A stretch of DNA of 64,000 nt. Origin: Metarhizium brunneum. Taxonomy: Eukaryota > Ascomycota > Sordariomycetes > Hypocreales > Clavicipitaceae. The notes below the pieces were generated by a model. The model had not been told where the DNA came from. It saw only the letters and a list, made by a program, of their open reading frames with translations, and made no database searches. Positions 56,404 through 64,000 of this stretch are shown here, piece by piece; the stretch's first letter is position 1, and the number at the start of each line of letters is the position of its first letter. Position numbers and translations under genes: made by a program. Location: assembly GCF_013426205.1 (NCBI RefSeq), contig NC_089425.1, positions 2,852,001 through 2,916,000 of the forward strand. The letters run 5' to 3'.

Positions 56404-59400
56404 CTAAGACTGGTTGAACAAGGCGGATGTGGCGTCCATCATGTTGTTCTTGTCGTTGTTGCCGTGCATCAATGATGAATGACCTGCAGAAGCTCCTGTT
56501 CGTGTAGCTTCATCGGCGGTATTTTCTACCTCGATTTGCGCGGCTTCGAATGTTGCTCGGACCCACTCTACCAAGCGGTTCTTTTCAATGTACTGATTAA
56601 GAAGCTTGTCCTCCCAGTTCATTGCATCTAGAAGCTTGGACTGCTCATTCTCAGAAAAGCCCTGGAAGCGGCTGTCTAGTTGGTCCGTGAAGACGCCGAG
56701 GGCCTCCTGGGGCGGCATAGGACGGAAGGGATCTCGAGGGTCCTCTGGGGAGAAGAGTTAGTAAAATCTGTGAAACAAAACACACAATATATCTTTATTA
56801 GCGGTAAGGCTTACGGTATCGAACGCAGTCCGTCAGCATGGCAAAAAGTTCAGTCTCGGCGAGTCGTTCAACAACCTGACGGTCGTCCTTTAGTTGAGTA
56901 TCGTTGATTTTGGCCCAGTCATCTCGGATGAACAACCTTCTCCAGATAAGTCTTTTGGCTTGTTTGATTTGACCAGAGCGGCAACTGATATTAGCCACTT
57001 TCAGAGCCAGCCAGAACGGATCGGCGATCTCATCCCTAGCCTCCGGCTTCAAAGACACGAGGGTCAACATGTCAATGAGATACATGGGACTAAGTGCCTG
57101 ATGATCCAGCAGTTTCTGCATTCCATCAGAAAATAGCTGAAGGAGGGCCTTTTGCCGTCGAGGAATATTGGTGCTGTGCCCGTCGACAGCAAATGTCAGT
57201 GCAGCAGCTTTGTCCAGGGCAGTACGTGTGCATGGAGCGATCTGATTGTACAGTTGGTCTTGGATCCGTACTACGATGAGCTCATTGTCCACTTGGCGAA
57301 AGCGTTCGTCGCGGCGCGCATCATCGGACTTGATCTTGAATGAAGTTTGCTCCTGAGAGTCAGTCTCAGCCTCGGCCAAAAGTGCAAGCTTGCCCAGACT
57401 GAGTTCAATTTTCTTCCTCCACACTTGGTCTTCATTCTGGATAGCCAGGTCAAGCAAAGTGTTGGCAGCGTGATCCACATCCTTTTCCTGTTGAACGTCG
57501 TTGATCCAGGAAATTCGAGCGAGCTCTGGGCGGCTCCGGAGGAATTTGGTCTTGAAGCCAAGAGTGTCTAGATCGAATTCCAGGACCGACTCAACACCAT
57601 GTTTGCTGAGCAAATACTCGTAAACGGGAAAGGCAAAAGGCTCTCCGTATCTAGCCAAGTTGTCCTCCAGCTCTGTTGTCTTGGCTTTTCTCAAATTTTT
57701 CAGGCTCTGAACCTCCGCATTAGACAGTGAAGGGTCTTCCAAACTGGCTTCCAAAACTTCTATGTGCTCAAGCAGAATCACGGCCAGGGCGTTGAGGCAT
57801 CCGTGCTTGTCGGCAATCGTAGCAGCTTGCTCCCATTTACCCGCTCGGGCGAGAGCAATCGGCCTGTCATTTCGGTAGGTATCGTACGCCTTGGCAAAGT
57901 CTTCAACCGCGCTTCTGTCGGTAGAATTGGCCATTCCCCATCTTGCGCACTCCAAGACGGATGTAAGCATAGCATCTGTCAAGATTGGCAGCTCGTCAAA
58001 AATGTGGCCCACAATGACCGGGTCCGGCATGTTTGGCTCGCTTGGTCCGTCTCGCAGGTGTTCATGCTTCTTGAGCCACTGTTCACACAACTCTACCAGG
58101 CGTTTAATGCCACTTGCCACGTGCGTGCAACCTGTCCAAGGTTCTGGTAGATTCTTGTAGCCCTCTCGCAGGATGCCCATTCGTAGTTGTTCCTTGCCCA
58201 AGCCGTAAAATGAGAGATGACTTTTGCGGAATTCGTGTGCTCCGGCCTGTGCTGTGACGTTGATCTCTACAGCCTCATTGATGAGAATATTCACCTTTAT
58301 ATCATCCAGAAGCTTGTCGGCGTAAAGAACTTTGATAACTTGGTATGCAAAGGTGACTAGTATCTCCAGCCTGAAAATGTCGTTGACAAACCAATGGCGC
58401 ACGCGATCGACCTCTCCAATACTGGCAATGGGGTTATTTTTCTGATCTTGATGGATGAATTCGACAATCAAACCAATAATGCTCTTCTTGTCTTCGGCAG
58501 CTCTAGAGGCAGTGAAGGCTTCCTGAAGCTTCCAAAGCAAGGCTGCAACGTGCATCTTTTCTGCGTTATAGAGAAGGTTCCACCGGGTCTGGCGATCGAG
58601 GTCAGCGCCAATAGTGTTGAGGTACTGCATGAGTCTTTGTAAAGCATCGGAACGGGCCACAAGATTGTCCTCTACGGAGACTGGAAGTGTTGATATGTAG
58701 GTGGTCGTAGAGCTGAGTATCTCGTGGCTGACTTGAAGAGCGGCCTCGCCGATCTGCTCGTTAGTAAACTTAATGTCCGGTCGCTTGTTAAATATGAGAG
58801 GGCTGTCTTTCTGAGACCCGAAGAAAACAGCCTGCTCTATCTTGCTCTTAGCAGATACTTGCGGAGGCTGTTCGCTAGCGAACCTATCGACATCTGTCGT
58901 GACGATGCGCACAACACCTGCGCCGCGCACCATGAGCACCACAGCCGGATTCTTGATTTTGTTCCGCAGAGATCGGCTCTCTTCATGGCTGGAGGATGGT
59001 GCCAGTTCTTCAAACCCGGAGCCAACAATTTCATGAATGTTGTCTACCTGGAAGTCTACCACATCCTCAAATGAAGGTGTCAAGATGTGGTTGTCCGAAC
59101 GTAACTGTGAGTCTGGAGATTCGGGAGGAGTGGCGACAGATGCAATTACTGCAGCACGGTCGAACACTGCAAATGCTACCAGAGCAGGTCGAGGCAGGTA
59201 CACACGAGGTCTTACAGTCTGACTCGGATCCGAAGCGGTGATGGCTGTAGAATATGAAGCAATTGGGCGAATCATTCCCACCTGGCAATCCTTAGGAGTC
59301 ATAATGACCTCCAGAAGTGCATATCTCGAAACACTGCGCCTAGTGAGGCACACCAACAGCAAAAGATGTTGAACTAATGGATCATCAGTTGCCATTGCGT

Positions 59401-60766
59401 CGCTCAGCCTGCTGAGTTCCAAATATTTGGGGCCAAGTCCCTTGGGCACATAGGTAAAGTCCAAGGCTTCGAACGAGTCGGCCGGGAAATCTTTGCTGAA
59501 GGGATCATTTTCCTGAAGTGCGTGTACCAGTCGATCTCGCATGTCTGCTTCTCCAATTGGTTCATTATGGCCTCCTCGGTGAATCCTCCAGGCTTGGATT
59601 TTGCCCTTGCTTGTGAGCGCAACAATGTTTCGTTCCCCAACGCGCGAAGATCTGTCGGCCCGGACAGCGGCAATGTCGCCCCGAAGTGATAAGTGAGAAA
59701 AGGCATGCCGTATGCTTCCAAAGATGCCACCCGAAGTCGGCGAAAGGTTCGTTCGCAAGAACTGCACAGAGATGGCGGGCCGTCCATGGCTGTCTCGAAC
59801 ACTCATGTACGCCAATCTCCCGGTATTGAAGGTCAGGACAAAACCGGCGGATTCAGCATTGGTTACTGCGACAACCTTTTCGCCTGAGGACATGCCCGAG
59901 ATGACGTGTTCAACTCCAGATCGGTCTTTCTTGATGAAGGCGAAAGTTGCAGCGCTTGATATCGATTCCCAAAAGACCACCTTGCCGCTTCCAGACATGA
60001 CAATGACGAGACCCGGTTCTGTTGAAGATGCAGACGGCGAGACCAGACACCCTACGGGTAGGGGATCGCTTGGTTTTGATGCGGATGGCAAGGTGAATGT
60101 GAATGTTTCGGGAGACTGAGACGTCGAGTTGTAAGCCCATACAATGGCATGGGTAGCCGTCAGACTCAAGGCGTATCCGGCGTTGGAAAATATGTCAGCT
60201 TGTTGGTTCCCTACATGAGCAGAAGAAGTGGTTGATTAGTGATGAAATGACAAGAATGGGTGTGAGAAAATCGCGAACCTGACCAGTCGGAGCGAATTCG
60301 ATCCGGTAATGCGGGCAGTTTCGAAACTGTGAATGCGCTCGTGCTATTCTGGATTTCAAAATGGTTAGTGCCATGGGCAGAAGAGTTGTTATTGGGATTT
60401 GGAGTCATGCTAAACGCATGGTTGCGTATAACGTACGAGGACGAGACTCCCGTCACCCTTGTTTGCGGCACGATCTCCATGTTTTGACTTTTTCGCTCGC
60501 ACATTAAGCTCTTTCCGAGGAGTTTGATGAAAGTTCTCCAAGGGAGAATCCTGTTTCGAGTCCAAGGTGGCGACCTTGTCGGCCTTGACGGCCTCGACCA
60601 TTTCCGGTTGTGCTCCAGGATTAGCAAAAGTTTGTTCGGTAAGAGGCAGGCGTTGGCGCTTAGCCTTTGGTTGCTGAACAAGACTATCGGTACTCTTGGG
60701 TCGCTGACGACGGCGAGATCTCGTCGCCGTAGCTGGACCGCCCTCTGCGACTGTGGGATTGAACAT
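56404..60766 (-). CDS. nup133: nucleoporin Nup133
   Basis: Exons 60766-60437, 60348-60279, 60210-56815 and 56744-56404 (introns 88, 68 and 70 nt) join in phase to 1378 aa. The first 100 residues are basic and disordered (RSRRRQRPKSTDS, KAKRQRLPL). The beta-propeller region (about 115-550) begins SAFTVSKLPALPDRIRSDWS and includes ALSLTATHAIVWAYNSTSQS, HIHRGG-like blades and AVRADRSSRVGERNIVALTS. The C-terminal half is an alpha-helical stack with LYNAEKMHVAALLWKLQEAF, IALARAGKWEQAATIADKHG and DPFRPMPPQEALGVFTDQLD. Nup133 is the stem end of the Y complex of the nuclear pore. The family length agrees. The gene diverges from AFG1 with 1.0 kb between. Confidence 0.92.
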
Positions 60767-61766
60767 GTCGAGGATTGAGAGTGTGTTGCAGTCCGAGGCG
60801 GTCGCGAGGGAGGCCTAGGCCTGGCGTGGCAGCGTGGGAGTGGTGATGCAGTGAAGTGGTGGTGATGCAAATGCGGGCAACGAGATGGTATACCGAAATC
60901 AGATGGACATGTCGAGATGGCGGGCGAAGAAGGCACCACGGGTCAGATGGAGTGCCTGGGGGAGGGAGCGGGAGAGGAAGACGACAAAGATGAGGATGAT
61001 GAAGATGATGTAGGGCAGCAGCGCAGGCAAAGATTTGGTGGAGAGAGCGAAGAAGCAATGCCGCGTCGGAGGCGGCTATTGGTTCACAGCAGCGCAAGAA
61101 AAAAACAAATGGAGCTCAAAGTGCAAAGGCTAGCGGTCAATGAGCAGTTGAAGCTTAGAGCCCCAGCGGGCCAGTGAGCCAATGGGCCAGTGAACCGGCG
61201 AACCCAGTGACATGGAGCCACTGAGCCAGCAGGCCGGTGGGCCCGTGGACGTGGCAGCACGCACAGGGAGGACTTGGCAGGTGCAAGCCAGTCGACACAC
61301 GTGCAGTGCAATCTCGATGCTCGCCAGCCAACGGCCCCTCCATGTCGTGCCTCAGCCTCAGCCAGCGTCTTGATCTGGTACAACCATCAACCACCCACCA
61401 CCCAATGCGGTGGCAGTCCAGCTTAAGGTTCGTGGTCAGTTACGGTGCTTATTTTGAACCAGGCCATATTACTCGCCCCGACTGACCATGTGCGGCAGAC
61501 TTATACCGGTATTGCTGGTAGTTCTACATGAGCCGAGGTTGGCAAGGAGCGCAGCATCTCATCTCTATGCCGCCACTAACAGCAATCTTTGACTTTTCGA
61601 TTCCTATAAAAAGGAAATGGAAACACCTATTTGACACAGCATTTGCATTGACCGGACCTCAAACCTCCAGACTTCACCCAACCAACCTTGCGAGTTAAAC
61701 TCACGGCTGAGTTCATGTGAAAATCGCCATGAACACTGCTCGCAAGGGGGAAAACCCACCGACACC
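60767..61766. promoter_or_regulatory. divergent region, Nup133 / AFG1
   Basis: The 1.0 kb between the two starts has no supported gene, although it contains open plus-strand frames such as 60917-61177. A degenerate 16-bp tandem repeat lies at 61168-61224. Confidence 0.5.
61168..61224. repeat. degenerate 16-bp tandem repeat
   Basis: GGGCCAGTGA occurs exactly at 61168 and 61184, then as AACCCAGTGA at 61201 and GCCACTGA at 61217. The spacing is 16-17 bp and variable A/G-rich text lies between copies. Confidence 0.75.
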
Positions 61767-63695
61767 ATGAGGCGATTCTCAACAGCAGTTACCATTACTG
61801 ATCCTTTGGTAAAATACCAGACGCTTGTCAAAACCGGCATATATTCCCCGGACCCCGCCCAACACAGGTTGGCACGCCACTTGAGGGACATATATCTTCG
61901 CATCAAAGACTATTCACCCCAGATAGAATACCGCCAAAGGCTGACACAAGTTGCGCGCCTCACGGAGTCCAGGATCCCAAACGACGAAGAAGCAGGCAAT
62001 ATTCTTGCCCTGCGAAGCCACAGCATATGGCGCAATCCCCTGTTCAAACATCTCATCCCCAGTGCCGCCGCAGACCGCGACAGCCTCGCTCTCACTCGAG
62101 TGCTTAGTGACCACGAAGCCGCCATAGAGATAGGTTCTCCCAGGGGTTTATTCCTCTCAGGAGAGGTGGGCACAGGTAAATCCATGCTCCTCGACCTATT
62201 GGCAGACGGATTACCCACGGAATGTAAACGAAGATGGCACTTTAACACGTTTATGCTGTACGTATTTGCGCAGCTCGACAAGTACAGAGAATCACAAATC
62301 AACTCTTCTGGCGCTGATTCAGAGTTCTCATTGGTTTGGATGGCAAAAAAACTCGTCGACGAGTCTCCCATCCTCTTCCTGGACGAATTTCAGTTGCCTG
62401 ACCGGGCAGCCAGCAAGATCCTCAGCCACCTTTTCATAGCATTCTTCCAACTAGGTGGCGTCCTTGTTGCATCGTCAAATCGAATGCCGGAAGAATTGCA
62501 AAGAGCAACGGGCATTCATTACGCTCCTGCCTCTCCAAAGGGATTGATGGGCAAGATTTTTGGCGGAAGCACGCGATATAAAGGGGAGCTTTATGGCCAG
62601 AGCAGCGACTTTGCCAACTTTCTTGACGTTTTAAAAGCCAGGTGTGATTTCTGGCAGATGGAGGGAGCCACAGATTGGAGAAGAAGAGAGAGCACCGACT
62701 GTTCGAAAACATCCATCGTCAGCACTCCAACCAGCACAGGACTGGCTGGCGCAACAGACGATGACAATACCACGAGTCACCACGACTTAACCACGCGCAA
62801 CATACCATACAACTACTTCTTATATGACAGCCAGAATACCCACAAATTCGAAAAACGGATCGAAGAAACCATTGGGTGGAACAATTCGGCACAGATGCCA
62901 TGGAGGCCGTCCGCCCTAATCGTATACGGTCGGCAGGTCCTCACCCCCAAACACCACGACGGCACTGTACTTTGGACCTTTAATCACCTCGTCGAATCAT
63001 TCGGTCCAGCAGACTACATTACAATGGCCTCATCCTACCACACCTTCATTATCGACCAAGTCCCCATCCTAACAGTGCCGCAAAAAAACGAAGCCCGCCG
63101 ATTCATCACACTCCTTGACGCCCTTTACGAAGCCCGCTGCAAACTTATCATCCGGGCACAGAGCCCACCTGATGATCTCTTCTTCCCACAAAACGAACCC
63201 CTCACAAGCCCCAGATCCAAGGACAGTCAACCCGACGGCGACGCAACCTACTCTGAGACCATTGCTGAAGTCTACCAGGACCAAATGGCCCCCTTCCGAC
63301 CCAACGTGTCATACTACGACACCAAAGCATCCACGTCAAAATACGATCCCGATCAAGACTCCGACTTTGGTCTGCAAAAGCAGAGTATCAATTTCGGCAA
63401 CACTGGTGCGTTCACGGGTGAAGATGAGCGATTCGCTTACAAACGCGCCATCTCACGACTGTGGGAGCTGTGCAGCGCGACGTGGCACGCCAGGACAGGA
63501 TCTTGGTGGCAGCCGCTCCCTCTCGAGGCTAGGCACTGGGAAGGCGGCGTAGCCTCGCAGCCAGTCCAAACGAGCGTCTCATCGAAGAAGCCAGATACAG
63601 GTGAAAGAATGGGCGACAGCATGGAAATAGACGTGGCTGGGCTGTCCAAGTGGAAAGTAGACGATTTACGCAAACAATCCGACAGCGAGAAATAA
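61767..63695 (+). CDS. afg1: AFG1-like mitochondrial AAA-type ATPase
   Basis: This is an uninterrupted 642-aa protein starting at ATG 61767. Residues 1-100 contain the presequence-like start MRRFSTAVTITDPLVKYQTL and a helical region. Walker A is GEVGTGKS (132-139), Walker B is ILFLDEFQ (202-209). Further AFG1 marks are GGVLVASSNRMPEELQ (sensor 1 region), YGQSSDFANFLDVLKARCDF and WTFNHLVESFGPADYITMAS (C-terminal). Residues about 300-360 form a family-untypical Ser/Thr/Asp insert. The C-terminal tail (590-642) is variable. AFG1/LACE1 proteins sit in the mitochondrial inner membrane and help degrade misfolded or mitochondrially encoded proteins; the role here is inferred from the family. Confidence 0.9.
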   Translation: MRRFSTAVTITDPLVKYQTLVKTGIYSPDPAQHRLARHLRDIYLRIKDYSPQIEYRQRLTQVARLTESRIPNDEEAGNILALRSHSIWRNPLFKHLIPSAAADRDSLALTRVLSDHEAAIEIGSPRGLFLSGEVGTGKSMLLDLLADGLPTECKRRWHFNTFMLYVFAQLDKYRESQINSSGADSEFSLVWMAKKLVDESPILFLDEFQLPDRAASKILSHLFIAFFQLGGVLVASSNRMPEELQRATGIHYAPASPKGLMGKIFGGSTRYKGELYGQSSDFANFLDVLKARCDFWQMEGATDWRRRESTDCSKTSIVSTPTSTGLAGATDDDNTTSHHDLTTRNIPYNYFLYDSQNTHKFEKRIEETIGWNNSAQMPWRPSALIVYGRQVLTPKHHDGTVLWTFNHLVESFGPADYITMASSYHTFIIDQVPILTVPQKNEARRFITLLDALYEARCKLIIRAQSPPDDLFFPQNEPLTSPRSKDSQPDGDATYSETIAEVYQDQMAPFRPNVSYYDTKASTSKYDPDQDSDFGLQKQSINFGNTGAFTGEDERFAYKRAISRLWELCSATWHARTGSWWQPLPLEARHWEGGVASQPVQTSVSSKKPDTGERMGDSMEIDVAGLSKWKVDDLRKQSDSEK

Positions 63696-63887
63696 AAGAC
63701 AATCCCAGTAGATGCAGATATAGTAAAACATGGCTACTAAAACTTGCAAAGAGACATACAAAGACACAATGCACAAGCTCCCGGATATCATGAGAAAGGA
63801 AAAAAAAGGCCCCAAAACCAGAAACGCCACGCCAAGTATGCCAGCTTTTGTGTCTCCTCGCCAGATCCTCCAACACGCCCGTCCGCC

Positions 63888-64000
63888 TCACAAACTAGTC
63901 ACACCCGGCGTCCACGCCTCCCCAATCCTCCTCATATCGCTGTCGAACCTCCTGCTCACGATCCTCTTGCCACCGGCACCCCCCAACGGCGCATGCTCAT
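63888..64000 (-). CDS. 3' end of an unidentified gene cut by the window edge
   Basis: On the minus strand the last 36 codons of a frame run in from the right edge to TGA at 63890-63888. They read EHAPLGGAGGKRIVSRRFDS and DMRRIGEAWTPGVTSL, with codon use like the neighbouring genes, so I accept them as a real C terminus. I do not recognise the protein. The gap to the AFG1 stop is 192 bp, so the two genes converge. Confidence 0.5.
   Translation of the reverse strand, partial: EHAPLGGAGGKRIVSRRFDSDMRRIGEAWTPGVTSL

Noticed and set aside
60917..61177. Plus-strand 86-codon frame between Nup133 and AFG1
   Set aside because: It is low-complexity Glu/Asp/Arg text from purine-rich DNA and runs into a tandem repeat.

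Overview
The window is nuclear DNA of a filamentous ascomycete. The evidence is short GT-AG introns (mostly 44-141 nt) with CTAAC or CTGAT-like branch points, C-rich third codon positions, compact one-gene transcription units, and protein content typical of Pezizomycotina (fungal MIC12, Nce102-like MARVEL protein, eIF3f, UTP25, Nup133). Wording of several proteins suggests Sordariomycetes, probably Hypocreales, but I cannot prove genus from the sequence alone. No tRNA, rRNA, CRISPR array or intact transposon was seen.

Layout. 1-2.6 kb: non-coding, with one uncertain minus-strand multi-exon gene. 2.6-7.2 kb: a mitochondrial PPR protein diverging from the splicing factor Cwf18, which converges on a zinc-knuckle/SR-rich protein. 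8.6-11.2 kb: R3H-SUZ RNA-binding protein. 11.8-15.7 kb: eIF3f and UTP25 share a divergent promoter. 15.8-19.3 kb: an unknown basic protein, then mitoribosomal L17 and MICOS subunit MIC12 sharing a second divergent promoter. 20.7-24.7 kb: delta-aminolevulinate dehydratase (haem synthesis) and a membrane acyltransferase-3 protein. 25.1-28.7 kb: a membrane-anchored amidohydrolase diverging from a dual-specificity/tyrosine phosphatase. 29.4-34.8 kb: a small His/Arg-rich protein, a 621-aa unknown protein, a possible 91-aa gene only 80 bp from it, and a FAM210/DUF1279 mitochondrial protein.

34.8-51.2 kb is a striking low-gene region of more than 16 kb holding one recognisable small gene (147 aa, 41.7-42.2 kb). 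It contains copies of a short motif TACGGAGTA, a long imperfect inverted repeat, a perfect 11-bp hairpin, a G-tract cluster and several short tandem repeats. 51.2-63.7 kb is dense again: Nce102-like eisosome protein, a probable Mim2 (mitochondrial outer-membrane import), eIF2-beta with an unusually long first intron, Nup133, AFG1-like mitochondrial ATPase, and the 3' end of a further gene leaving the right edge.

The genes work mostly in gene expression and organelle upkeep: translation initiation (eIF3f, eIF2-beta), ribosome assembly (UTP25), splicing (Cwf18, zinc-knuckle protein), nuclear pores (Nup133) and mitochondria (PPR, L17, MIC12, FAM210, Mim2, AFG1). Many are arranged as divergent pairs with short shared upstream regions. 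I see no secondary-metabolite cluster, defence island or obviously new multi-gene system; the most unusual features are the gene desert, its repeats, the dispersed motif, and several unassigned small proteins.
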